This document shows positions 48,642 to 59,367 of a stretch of DNA of 64,000 nucleotides, one piece after another. How positions within the stretch are numbered: the stretch's first letter is position 1; each line of letters starts with the position of its first letter. The position numbers were made by a program, and so were the translations under genes. This DNA is from Siphonodentalium dalli (Eukaryota; Mollusca; Scaphopoda; Gadilida; Siphonodentaliidae), in NCBI GenBank assembly GCA_032622095.1, contig CP136061.1:263844077-263908076 (forward strand). The letters run 5' to 3'. Under the pieces are notes generated by a model. That model was not told the origin of the DNA. It saw only the letters and a list, made by a program, of their open reading frames with translations, and did not search any database.

Positions 48642-49500
48642 GTAGATCCTCTATGTATAACGCCAGTCTGTTCTCGTGACAATAAGCACATACTAAGAAA
48701 AAACAAACACATACCCTAAAGTGCCTAATAGTACATGTCTGAATAATAGTACAGGGTGGACAATTTCAATTTGTAATAACAGTACAGGTCGGAATAATAG
48801 TACGTGTACAGTGTGTACCGGTAAATCCATATAAAAGTACAAAATATCAGATCTGCTGTACATAGTTTCTTGTAAATGTTAGAGACAGATTTTGGCGAAT
48901 ATAAAGATATATATGTCAGTGTATATGTACCCAATAACTGCTGTGTATTCTTCTATTTTTGAGCAGTTCATATTGTACAGTGACTAATCAAATAATTTGG
49001 CAGGTTCACAACTACACAGATTGAACATGTTGAACATATTACACGCACAGGACCAAATAAGGATTGTACAGGTGCGCATGTCATCAGGAAACAATAAACG
49101 TACATGTATCATGTATGACTGGTAGGCTATCGAGAGTAAGTGTAGTACAGTTACCTGCGTGCTCTGTATTGCAGTCAGTGGGGTGGAACTTGTCCCGTGA
49201 CGTGTGACACTGCATTATACGGTGTCATTAATCACACATAACGCTAAGAAATGTTGAGAATTATATATCATAAACATTCCAGCTTCAGTGTTGATGCTAG
49301 ACATTAAACGATACATACATGTATAGATATGTTGTTTTCAGAGCAAACGTCACTACGGAAAATTGATGCATTGCTCTTTCCATCAGTTTCCAAATAATCA
49401 TCGTTGCCTGTACAGTCAATGAGCGGTTTCATGTGTTTGTTAATATAAAGGTGTATTCAGCGTTTCATATACCTTCTGTTTTTTTCTGTTGAATCCCGAA
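48642..49500 (+). other. Intron 1 sequence, no exon seen
   Basis: AATAATAGTACAGG-like phrases recur at 48728-48805. Otherwise nothing supported. Confidence 0.4.
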
Positions 49501-50830
49501 TACGGGTTAATTTTTTTTTGTGGGGGGGGGGGGGGGGGGTGAATCCTGAATACGAGTTAATTTTGGGGAGTGAATCCTGAATACATGTTAAGAAATAATA
49601 TGCGATAAATGACATACAAATTGACTGTTTTAATATCAGACAGATACAAGCAGAAGTTACATAGACACATTATGATGCCGGTCGCGTTATGAGGCCGTTA
49701 TGATACCATTAATGATACTTTATGATCAGGGATGTGGCTAGAGGGTTTCCGTTGGGGGGGGGGGGTGTCCACCTTTGGAATTTCCAACTGCACCCCCCTC
49801 TTGAGTCAGAATAAGACCGAACACAAGTTTTGCATAATTCCATTTGCACACCCCCTTCCACCTCAGTGTTTAGGCCTAATATCCTATATCTTCATAAACC
49901 ATGGTTCTATATTCCCGGTATGAGAACATTCAGATATTTTAACCTGAAACATTGCATAAATCCTAACATCTAGTGGTCTAACTCCATACAAATGCACACG
50001 GCTACGGGCAAGAGACCACGACACACCGAGCTGACCATCGTTGTTCGGCCGGTGTGAGAAAATTTTGAAATTTGAACAAGAAAATCGCAAATCCTAGCAT
50101 CCAGACTGGCCTCAACTAAAGCTTTCCTATAGTGTTGGAAATTTCAAACCTCATACTCCGCCTCAGGTTGGAGTAATTCTCCAACTGATGACCACAAGTT
50201 TGATCAAATGTAGTAAAATATTGTTAAAATTATTAGCATTTTTGTATTGGCCACAGGGGAGAGACAATGACACACCGGGCCGACCATGGTTCGGCCCGGT
50301 GTGGGAATTTTTTTTAATCTGAACAAGAAAATCCTAGCATCTAGACTAGCGTCAAGCATTCTTAGAGTTGGAAATTTCAAACCTGACACACCACTTAGGT
50401 TGGAAAATTTACAACTGATGACAATTCCAATGCCAATGTTGACCAAATGTATGAGAATATTGTTTTCTTAAATTAACTAGCATTTTTTGACTGGCCACCG
50501 GGGAGGGATCAGGACACAAGATTTCCAAGTGTTGGAAATTTCCAACCTGTCACCCTCCTGAGGTTGGAAATTTCCAACTGATGACCATTTCAGTCCAAAA
50601 TTTTGACAAAAAAATAGGAAAATATGCAAATATTGGTCCAAAAACAATTAATTCCCCCCCCCCCCAATAAATTGTTTGAAAATCAAACTACAAGAACATT
50701 TCAACCTATTATAGGTGTGAAACTTCCAACTAATGTTTTGGCAGGTATGAAATTTCCAACTGTTGAAAATTTTGACCAAAGTTGGGGGTGAGACCCTCCC
50801 CCCCCCCTGTCGCCACGTCTCTGTTTATGA
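49500..50830. repeat. G-run rich repeat with GTTGGAAATTTCCAAC palindromes
   Basis: Homopolymer G or C runs (49523-49539, 49756-49766, 50656-50665, 50799-50807) alternate with units containing GTTGGAAATTTC-AAC (about 50137, 50366, 50531 and 50563), AACTGATGACCA and TTGACCAAA. A related GAATCC-GAATACGGGTTAAT unit recurs at 49495, 49540 and 50945. Confidence 0.65.
50271..50303. repeat. Perfect 13-bp-arm hairpin
   Basis: CACACCGGGCCGA and TCGGCCCGGTGTG flank a 7-base CCATGGT loop. A decayed counterpart lies at about 50021-50057, so it is part of the surrounding repeat unit. Confidence 0.85.
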
Positions 50831-51213
50831 TGGCATGGTGGTCGAATATGCCCAATAAGCTATTCTACCCACTCATTCATACAGATAACTAGCACAAAAT
50901 ATTATTTTGCGCCATCAAAACCTGCGTCCAAGATGTTTTGCTTGAACCCGAATACCAGTTAATTCGGGGGTATGAATCCCGCGTACGGCTTCAAAACACC
51001 CTGAATCCCGCGTACCGAAAGGGGGGGGGGGGTGATACCCTCATACATGTATAACAGGTGCATCGCATACTGAATTAAACTATTGTAGGTGTATTTATTT
51101 ACCTCTAATAATTGTTGGGTGTGGATATTACCGTTTTGTGAATTCGATAAAAGAGGGATAATCGAGCGAGGGGACTGAACTCTGTCTTGCATTTTGTATC
51201 GCGACTTCCTCAA

Positions 51214-51664
51214 GGTTACAATACACCAAATACAAATTAGTATAGTGATTTCCCCTGGGACCCCCAAGCTAGGATCAGCATAAAAAAAATCCTGGCAGCT
51301 GAATGGTCAATGATACATGGATGAAAATTGCACGAAAAAATGCACAAACGTGTTTCCCGACGAGAAACATCAAATATAGCCACATGGTGAACAGTTACGG
51401 CTGTCAAATCGGCGAATAATTTATGGGAGGGGTTGGTGTTTTTTTCGATGTCATTTTTTTCTCAATTTTAAGGGTAGTGTGACGTTTGGCAAACTGCAGC
51501 GAGATCGAGATCGTTGACAAGTACTTTTGAGCACATTTTCTTGTGTCTAAAAGGGCGTTCTTCAATTTTTTATACTCGTGCAGGATCAAATATTTCCTAC
51601 GAATACAGTCCAGCGGGATTTGTTAACACTGAGGCCTATGCAAATCATATGGTGCATTGTAACC
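51214..51664. mobile_element. 451-bp element with GGTTACAATACACC termini (copy 1)
   Basis: It starts GGTTACAATACACCAAAT and ends ATGGTGCATTGTAACC, its own inverse. Near-identical to 52547-52997 (about a dozen differences by eye), in the same orientation and of equal length. No transposase. Target duplication unclear. Confidence 0.8.
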
Positions 51665-52546
51665 TATAGTGAAAACTGGTCGTTTTTTCAGATTTCTGCT
51701 CTGAAACAAGTCCCGTGCTCATTATCGCCATAAAACAAATTGGAAACATAAAGCACGCGACGCGACAACTTATTTGGCGCGGGAGCCGTCCAATAAAATT
51801 AAAAATTTACCCCTCTGATGCCATTTCTGCTTCTTGTTGTATAACCGAAAATTGCCATTTTCGACCTATTTTTGGGCCCATGGGTGCCTCTTTAATGAAT
51901 GTGAGACCATATTTTTGGGTGCTAGACAACCTAGATGAACCCCAAGGCAGATTTGTCGGGTTTGGGCACGACGTGGGAGAAAAACGTGACGTCGGTATGG
52001 GCCATACTCTAAAATATGATGCAAAATCGGACCAGTATCGGGTCAAACGAAGTTGAATTGCCTTTATTAGATGACAGGTTGACAAAAAAGTCTACCCTGG
52101 TAGTTTGCAGAGATGGTTTCTCGATCCAACGCGCCCAAATTTCCGCCAATAAATGCATTCTTGTGAAGGGACAATTTGGGATTTCTGTCGATTTTTTTCG
52201 AAAATTGTGTAGGTGCGCCAACGTGCAACCTAGGTGCGCCCAATTCGCCTAGCGAATCGCATGGTATATTTTCTGGAAGTGGTATCTACAGGCTATCAGA
52301 TCGACAACCTGTATGTACATCGTCATTGTTTACTTTGCCAAAATGCAGTTAAAATGAAAAAAAATTGACATTCAAGTCAAGGTAATTTGTTTGCACATTC
52401 AGCTATGGGTGGTGGCAGAAAATGGTTAATAAAGTAAGAACACAGACATATTTCGAATCAAATTTATTTATTTTGACGTGGGTATATAAATGGACGCAAT
52501 TTAATATAGTTTGGGCGACTTTCTTGTCTTCCCAGTGACCACTATA
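51665..52546. mobile_element. 882-bp segment between the two 451-bp elements
   Basis: Begins TATAGTGAAAACTGG and ends CCAGTGACCACTATA, a short inverted pair (TATAGTG...ACTGG), so it may be an element of its own. Open frames of 113 codons (+) and 92 codons (-) overlap and show no recognised domain. Confidence 0.5.
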
Positions 52547-52997
52547 GGTTACAATACACCAAATACAAATTAGTAGAGTGATTTCCCCTGGGACCCCCAA
52601 GCTAGGATCAGCATAAAAACAATCCTGGCAGCTGAATGGTCAATGATACATGGATGAAAATTGCACGAAAAAATGCACAAACGTGTTTCCCGACGAGAAA
52701 CATCAAATATAGCCACATGGTAAACAGTTACGGCTGTCAAATCGGCGAATAATTTATGGGAGGGGTTGGTGTTTTTTTCGATGTCATTTTTTTCTCAATT
52801 TTAAGGGTAGTGTGACGTTTGGCAAACTGCAGCGAGTTCGAGATCGTTGACAAGAACTTTTGAGCACATTTTCTTGTGTCTAAAAGGGCGTTCTTCAATG
52901 TTTTATACTCGTGCAGGGTCAAATATTTCCTACGAATACAGTCCAGCGGGATGTGTTAACACTGAGGCCTATGCAAATCATTTGGTGTATTGTAATC
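52547..52997. mobile_element. 451-bp element with GGTTACAATACACC termini (copy 2)
   Basis: Same length and orientation as the copy at 51214; right end ATTTGGTGTATTGTAATC. The high similarity means recent duplication. Confidence 0.8.
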
Positions 52998-53295
52998 TCA
53001 ACTATGGCGAGACAGCCTAGTCCAGGAAGGTTAACTCTAAACTCTGCTTAAGGAATGTTATACACCATATCAATCAATATATACAATTTACGTGCCGTGG
53101 GCTACTGATATCCGTAATCAGTATAATAGCTACGGTTCAACGGGAATTCAAATATCTTCGTGTGTTCGTCGTGGTCAACTGATTAATCCTCATTGCATTA
53201 TATGTACTGAAACGAATTCTGGTATTGATGTTTAAAGGAGGACTGCATCCTAAATCCGGTCAATTATGTACTGACACGAATTATGGTAGTGATGT

Positions 53296-53680
53296 TTAAC
53301 CCTTTACCCAACAGAAGGGCCCTGTGCTAATGCATTCTCTTATATATGCGAGTCGACCATAGGTCGCCTCGCATATATAAGAGAATGCATTGGCTTAACA
53401 CATTAAAAATTATAAAATTGTTAAAGAATGTAAGAAAAAATGGTAAAAAGTGTTTTAGGCCAATGCATTCTCTTATATATGCGAGGCGACCTATGGTCGA
53501 CTCGCATATATAAGAGAATGCATTGGCACAGGGCATAACTGTAACTATCACAATGTGGTCAAGGAGCCGGTTCCAATGATATCCATATTTGTATGGTTCT
53601 ATTGAGACAGACCGAAGATATTTTAGGCTGTTGAAGCTTTATTTGGCCGGTTTTGGCCGGTTTGTTGGGTAAAGGGTTAA
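53296..53680. mobile_element. Hairpin-carrying TTAA MITE, complete, with internal empty-site control
   Basis: TTAA at 53296-53299 and 53677-53680. Palindromes at about 53329-53397 and 53458-53526. The host sequence is a 64-bp tandem duplication; the first copy (TTAA at 53232-53235) is unoccupied and continues AGGAGGACTGCATCC, exactly as the sequence after the element does (AGGATGACTGCATCC). Lies in intron 1 of the Spec3-family gene. Confidence 0.92.
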
Positions 53681-54423
53681 AGGATGACTGCATCCTAAAT
53701 CCGGTCAATTATGGAACCATCTCCTTTTATACTAAACAGAATATATGCTACACATGAATTAATTTGAGCCATGACTGAGTGCAAAACAATATCCTGCTGC
53801 TACGTCCATAGATATTGGTCTTGTGTGTAATCTCATATAATCCATTATGTAAGTATACGTACAATCACACACTTCTACATTCACACAATTAGCGACAGTA
53901 AGAATCAATACAAATCACCATACGGTTTACAAGAACGTTTCCGATGTTTATCGAGCAATAACTGCAGCCGCCACTGCATAAAAAGCGATGAACCACCTAC
54001 GTCACTTCAATATGATCATGTACACGCGCTCGCGGCGCGTTGTTATTGTGAGACTGTGTTTTAGCAATATGTTACTTATAATTGTTTTTGTTATTTAGTT
54101 TTGAACAGTTGTTCTTGTTATTAATGATATATTAAATGTACTGGAATAATTATAAGGAATGACTGGAAGATCGATCAGGGTCATTAGTGTAAACATATAT
54201 GTATTTCCAAATCTAAAACAAATAACATAATATATGCAAAATAGAAGAGTTGATGTATGGAAACGAGGAGTTTTCTCCTCTTTGGCGACATGCCCCTTTC
54301 CCAATAAATGAGGGAGGGGTATAGATCAGACGAGAAGGGATGGAAATAATTGTTTTATGAGAAATGGAGTTAGGGATGGAAAAAAAAGGAGAGGATTTAG
54401 GGATAGCAGGAGGCAGAGAGAGA

Positions 54424-54469
<46 letters not shown>

Positions 54470-54765
54470 AGAAGGGAAAGTAGAAGACAGGAGGGGGACA
54501 GATGAATCGTGAAATGATGACAGTGGTGGGGAGTCAATAACTGGGTTGTTGCGTGATAAAAATAATGCTCATTTATAATAGTATGCATGCGTCAGGCGCC
54601 ATGGGAGGGGGTTACTCACAATGGCTGTTAACTGGTTACATCCGTCAAAGAGTAAGTAAACAAACACACATCTACAAGTGTGTATAATCAACATATGTCG
54701 TGGACTATATATCTTCGGTGAGAACAAGAACACGTTGGGGTCATTCGTTTTGACCGGCCGAGTTA
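53681..54765 (+). other. Intron 1 sequence with (AG)n microsatellite
   Basis: (AG)n runs from about 54416 to 54464. No exon recognised. Confidence 0.6.
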
Positions 54766-55196
54766 TTAACCCTTTCAGTGCCAGGTCCGATTTTTGTATC
54801 AACCCATATGCCCTGTGCCAATGCATTCTCTTATATATGCGAGTCGACCATAGGTCGCCTCGCATATATAAGAGAATGCATTGGCCTAATAATTTTTCAT
54901 CATTTGTTATTATTTTTTACAATTTTTTACAATTTTAATAATTTTTTCTTAAGTTCTTTAACAGACTTATTTTGTAAGTATAGTGCCAGGGAATCTTACG
55001 TTTTTCATGGGCATCACAATTATTACTACGAATACTTGGTGATAGTATTGAGTTATAACATGCCCCAAAGGTTTCATCCAGTTTGTTTTAAAATTCGCTA
55101 TAGCATGCTTAAGCATACCCAAAAAAAATTCAACCCAAATTATTATTTTATTTTGTTTAGGGCCGATTTTACATACATGGCAGTGAAAGGGTTCAA
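54766..55196. mobile_element. Second TTAA-type MITE family carrying one hairpin
   Basis: The left end TTAACCCTTTCAGTGCCAGG and right end CATGGCAGTGAAAGGGTTCAA are inverted, with a GGGCCGATTTT/GGTCCGATTTTTG pair further in. Termini share only TTAACCCTTT with the other family. One 69-bp palindrome at about 54817-54886. The right TTAA reads TTCAA. No second palindrome. Intron 1 of the Spec3-family gene. Confidence 0.78.
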
Positions 55197-55581
55197 TAAA
55201 GTTCATGTGAATCTTCGTTTATTTACTCTGCCGTTTAAAATCCAATGACCACAAATCGATCATCCAGTCATTTTTGTATACATCATCTGTTCATACGCTC
55301 AGGAACAATGTTTGCTGGATTTTCTTCATGGTTGTATAAAATCTGCCTGGCAGTCTGTCATTCGTCCGTCCACGTTTGGTTTCCAGAAGATAACCTTACT
55401 TTACGTGTTTGAATCGATTCAAAGCGTGTTATCTTGTTTAATATCAAAAAGTAAAATTTGGTATTACTTGTATCTTCGTATTTCACCAGAGAAAATACAT
55501 GCTGGGTTTCCGTCACGCTATACACCATAGACGAGAAGATAGGCCCGGCTTATTATTCTGATATTTCCATTTTCTTTGCAG

Positions 55582-55767
55582 GCACGATCATAGCTGGCTT
55601 CTCGGCATGCTGTTGCAGCAGGAACGAGGACATGGGTCCATCTCAGCGATGTGGGGCGTGCTGTATTAGTTTCGGGATCGGTCTGTTGCAGTTATTTCTA
55701 ACTGTAGTCCTATTAATCGGCTGGATCTGGAGCTGTATCTGGGGCGTCGCTTTTATTGGAATGTCAG
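55582..55767 (+). CDS. SPEC3: Spec3/Stum family membrane protein, exon 2
   Basis: The acceptor TTTTCTTTGCAG ends at 55581. The first two bases complete the Gly codon left by exon 1 (G|GC), then TIIAGFSACCCSRNEDMGPS follows and a second hydrophobic block GLLQLFLTVVLLIGWIWSC to WGVAFIGMS. The Cys-rich turn (ACCC, CGACC) between two membrane segments is the conserved core of the family. The donor is TCAG|GTATAG at 55768, phase 1. The exon has 186 nt and no stops. Two membrane segments with both ends probably on the same side are inferred. Confidence 0.9.
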
Positions 55768-55982
55768 GTATAGTCAAACATTAATAGTATGGTTGTATTG
55801 GAATGTCAGGTATAGTCAAGCATCAATAGTATGGTTTCGCAGATATATGTCAGGAAATTTCGTTTTCTGATGATTCCGAATAGCGAATTGCGGCAGATAC
55901 ACGAACATGTACGCTAGCTACCATATATCTATGGCTGCACACTGCTATACTATTTTACGATAGTTCGATACAATATAATAAA

Positions 55983-56090
55983 TAATGAATGTCTTGTCGT
56001 TGACTATGCCAAAATAGTGTCCCTCGGCTCGTGGACTACGCCTACTCTCGGACCACTATTTTGGCATAGTCAACTCCAAGCCATTCATTA
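55983..56090. mobile_element. Foldback MITE-like hairpin in intron 2
   Basis: TAATGAATG...GTTGACTATGCCAAAATAGTG pairs with CACTATTTTGGCATAGTCAAC...CATTCATTA across a loop of about 35 bases. The arms pair over about 36 bp with few mismatches. Target duplication not resolved. Confidence 0.75.
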
Positions 56091-56600
56091 TCTATATAAT
56101 ATATTGGCTTTATATACTTTATATATAGGCCTTTAACCCTTGCTGTACTAAATACTCACCGACATAAGTCGTTTGTTGAACTTATTATCTGAACATTTCC
56201 CTCAAATGAATATGAAGTATTTATTGCGACCCACACATATACATGTATGTATGTAATTTTGTTTACATGTAATACATACTTTTGATACTCATTGGTGTGG
56301 GTTCACAGATGATCGGAGAAGAAGTTACCAAACTTAGTAAGGATCAACTCCCCTGGCATGATTCTGTTTCAGGAAGTAATTTGATGAGAGTTCGTTTTGT
56401 TATTTTTACGGGAACGGTGTCCCGACGATCACGGGTGGATACTTGTAGGGGCACCGTCTCGCAATCAAATCAGTCAGGCTGTGGCTGTGGGCGAAGTCTC
56501 ACTTCAACGGGAATAATGGTTACTAAATTCACGATTGATTGTACTGTCTCGAAAAATCGCCAATTAAAAGTGCCGTTATTGTGCCGTACACTCTTAAAAA

Positions 56601-56806
56601 TATAGGTACTTCAGAGTACCTATGTAGGTACTAAGCTTTGTCCCAGGGGGAGTACCAACTTTTTGGTACTCTGGAGTACCAACTTTTTGGTACTCTGGAG
56701 TACCAAAAGTTTAGGTACTCTAGAGTACCAAAATGTTTGGTACTCTGGAGTACCAACTTCTTGGTACTCTAGAGTACAAAATTGTTGGTACTCTGGATTA
56801 CCTAAT
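56601..56806. repeat. 24-25-bp minisatellite of GGTACTCTGGAGTACC palindromes
   Basis: GGTACTCT(G/A)GAGTACC, self-complementary, starts at 56665, 56689, 56714, 56739, 56763 and 56787, with a diverged copy at 56603. Scattered GAGTACC and GGTACT half units continue to about 57375. It lies in intron 2 of the Spec3-family gene. Confidence 0.9.
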
Positions 56807-57685
56807 AATTATTTAAGTTCTACCCGGGCATTGTGCATATAATACCCACCCCGCATTTATGTCACCGAAGCCATGACGCTCACGATATGAGGTGCCAAGA
56901 AATAGATGCTTTCATGATACGCCCTATATATTATCTGAAGTACCAAAATATCAAGACAGGTACTCTGAAGTATTTAGGTACTACGCATAGATCCAGCAAT
57001 TTGATACTCCAGAGAACGAAACAGCCCTGATACCGGCAAATTTAACAATGTGACATGTCAGATTCCAAATTATGCTGACGCGTTTAAACATCCAATTAAG
57101 TACAAAACCACAACGACTCCCTTGCATAGTGCTAAATGAAATAATCCGACAGATCTACGACCGCGAGTCGACGGGCGGCCATTTTTCACTTTAATTTAAT
57201 CGTTTGCGCACGGCACTCGATATTGACACACCCACGGTCTCACCCAATCAGCATGGAGCCAACGATTGGCCCTCTGTGGAGTACCAACTCATGTGGTTCT
57301 ATAACGCTAAACAGACTCTAAAGGCTTATAGTACCAAACTGTCTGGTACTATCGCGGCTTTTGGTTCCATGGGGTACCTAAATCAATTGCTTTATTTGAG
57401 AGTGTATGCCGAAAAGAATATCTTCGATGCTGGTGATGGGTACTTTATGGTCATCTAGTCGTGACAATTCATTCGTCTGTATATAGAAGGGACATTCAAA
57501 GAAATCATTCTGCTCTTGTATTATCTGTTTTATGTATGTCGTCTGCTATGATTACAGAACATCCCTCCAAATGAATAATAGACCATTCCGATTAACATTT
57601 TAGAACTGAATTTAAATAACATTGTTTTCTCCTTTTATATGCTGTTATAACCGGATTTAAATAACATTGTTCTCTCCATTTGCAG
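56807..57685 (+). other. Intron 2 sequence, no exon seen
   Basis: Contains scattered half units of the GGTACT/AGTACC repeat. ATAACATTGTTYTCTCC occurs twice (57617 and 57661); the second provides the pyrimidine tract of the exon 3 acceptor. Confidence 0.6.
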
Positions 57686-58119
57686 CTGAGTATTACCATA
57701 ACAACCCACCGACAGATCGAGACCGTTACGGTCCACGCGCCACAACGGCCGTTACAACACAACCGGCAACGACCACGGTCGTAACAACTAGTTATCCCAC
57801 TCAACCTCAACCCGTTCAACAACAGCCTGCACCACAGATGCCTCAACAGGGATATGGTTACGGACAACAGGCAGTGGGTTACCCACCACAGCCTGCATAT
57901 AGTGTCCAACCACAGCCAGGTTATTCAGGCCAGCCTCAGCAGGGATACGCAGGCCCTCCACAACAGGGATACGGTGCTCCGATGCAGCAGCATCCACAGG
58001 CAGGTTACGCGGGCCCCACACAGGGGTTTGAACCACCGCCCGCTTATACTGAGAAGGATATGCCTCAATCTAATCCTAATCAGGTTCAGCCCACAGCGCC
58101 ACCTTCTGGCAAAATGTGA
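57686..58119 (+). CDS. SPEC3: Spec3/Stum family membrane protein, exon 3 with PQGY-rich tail
   Basis: The acceptor TTCTCTCCATTTGCAG ends at 57685. Two bases complete the Ala codon from exon 2, then EYYHNNPPTDRDRYGPRATT, a Thr/Val-rich stretch, and a repetitive tail of Gln-Pro-Gly-Tyr motifs (QQGYGYGQQ, PQPGYSGQPQQGYAGPPQQG). Near the end is EPPPAYTEK, a PPxY motif that WW domains of HECT ubiquitin ligases are known to bind. The stop TGA is at 58117-58119. The three exons total 741 nt, 246 residues, without a stop or frameshift. The tail probably lies in the cytoplasm; its low complexity suggests disorder. It is much less conserved in the family than exons 1 and 2. Confidence 0.88.
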
Positions 58120-58317
58120 TTCATCTCAGCGGAAGTATAAATTTTGCTGCAATTTGCTTTCCATGCACACCCGGAACATGCATCTTAATGGAGATATCTC
58201 ATTTGCTTCGTACTATCTGTTATTTTCATGTAACGAAGCATATGGCTTCCGGGGACATTTTTCAATTCCATTGGCATGTATTATTACATTCGATGACTCA
58301 TTTGTAAAATGCGGAAA

Positions 58318-58320
<3 letters not shown>

Positions 58321-58352
<32 letters not shown>
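58321..58352. repeat. (TA)n microsatellite
   Basis: Thirty-two bases of TA directly before the CTAG end of a Helitron-like element. Confidence 0.95.
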
Positions 58353-58353
<1 letters not shown>

Positions 58354-59035
58354 TAGCAGGTGGACTCTACTTCGTCTGGCTGTTTCTCCTCTGCTTTTCG
58401 GAGAATTGCGCGATTTGACCTTGAATTGTCCATTTTGAAGGTCAAGGTCAGGTGGGGTCACGATTTGACCCGTCCAAACCACTACCCGGACAAAAGTACC
58501 CGACAAAAGTACCCGTCGAAATCCATCCGGTTTTACCCGATTTGACCTTGAATTGATCATTTTGAAGGTCAAGGTTAGGTCGGGGTCACGATTTGACCCG
58601 TCCAAAACACTCAGTGGACAAAAGTAATCCTATGTATCAAATTCCATCAAAATCCGCGATTTGACCTTGAATTGACTTGAATTGACCCGATTGCAAGGTC
58701 AAGATCACGTCGCACGGGCAAATGAATATGCTTATGAGACTCCCCATACGAAAGTATCCCTAGACACTAATTTTCATCGAAATCCCGTGATATTCGGGCG
58801 TTTGACCTTGAAATGACCCGAATTTTAAGGTCAAGGTCACGTCGCACGGGGAAATTAATAGGCCTATGCCACTCCCCGGCCGAAAGTACCCCCACATACC
58901 AAGTTTCATCGAAATCCCGTGATATTCGGGCGTTTGACCTTGAAATAACCCTATTGCAAGGTCAAGGTCACGTCGCACGAACAGATTGATATGCCTATGC
59001 CACTTCCCGACCGAAAATACCCCCACATACCAGGG
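58353..59035 (-). mobile_element. Helitron-like repeat with AAGGTCAAGGTCA units
   Basis: On the minus strand it ends GACGAAGTAGAGTCCACCTG then CTAG (58356-58353) and T, a decayed form of the hairpin-CTAG terminus. Internal units of about 115-130 bp carry CACGATTTGACCCGTCCAAA, GACAAAAGTA-CC and TCATCGAAATCC. Same family as 19133-19520 in opposite orientation. The far end is truncated. Confidence 0.55.
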
Positions 59036-59188
59036 ATGTCGTATACGGTTGTGAAACGTCTCAGCCACGTTGTAAATGTATGCATGTTGCACCTCTTTTT
59101 AATGATTTTGATTTGTTAATAATGCATACAACTCTAGAATTTCCATGTGATATACAATATCTTCAACTAGTTATGCTGTGATATAACA

Positions 59189-59270
59189 ACTTATGAAACT
59201 CGTTTCAAAAATTTCATTCACAACTCGTCTACGACTCATTGTGAATCAAATTTATCAAACTCGTTTCATA
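59189..59270. repeat. Imperfect foldback
   Basis: TTATGAAACTCGTTTCAAAA...ATTCACAA pairs imperfectly with TTGTGAAT...AAACTCGTTTCATAA. Confidence 0.5.
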
Positions 59271-59367
59271 AAATTTTATATCCCAAAATAACTCGTTGTA
59301 TTTCCTCTATGTATACTTGATTGTGTGCCTTCAATTAATATATATCTGAGTGACGCATTGTGCACTG

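Noticed and set aside
51715-52056. 113-codon open frame in the 882-bp middle segment
   Set aside because: Overlaps an equally long antisense frame, has no recognised domain and lies in repeat DNA.
51214-52997. Miniature LTR retrotransposon with two 451-bp LTRs
   Set aside because: The repeats start GG and end CC with inverted termini, not TG...CA, and no primer-binding or polypurine tract is evident.
58146-58320. Polyadenylation site directly after the Spec3-family stop
   Set aside because: No AATAAA found close to the stop; AATAAA at about 59850 and 59927 is far downstream and lies beyond repeats, so no 3' end is called.
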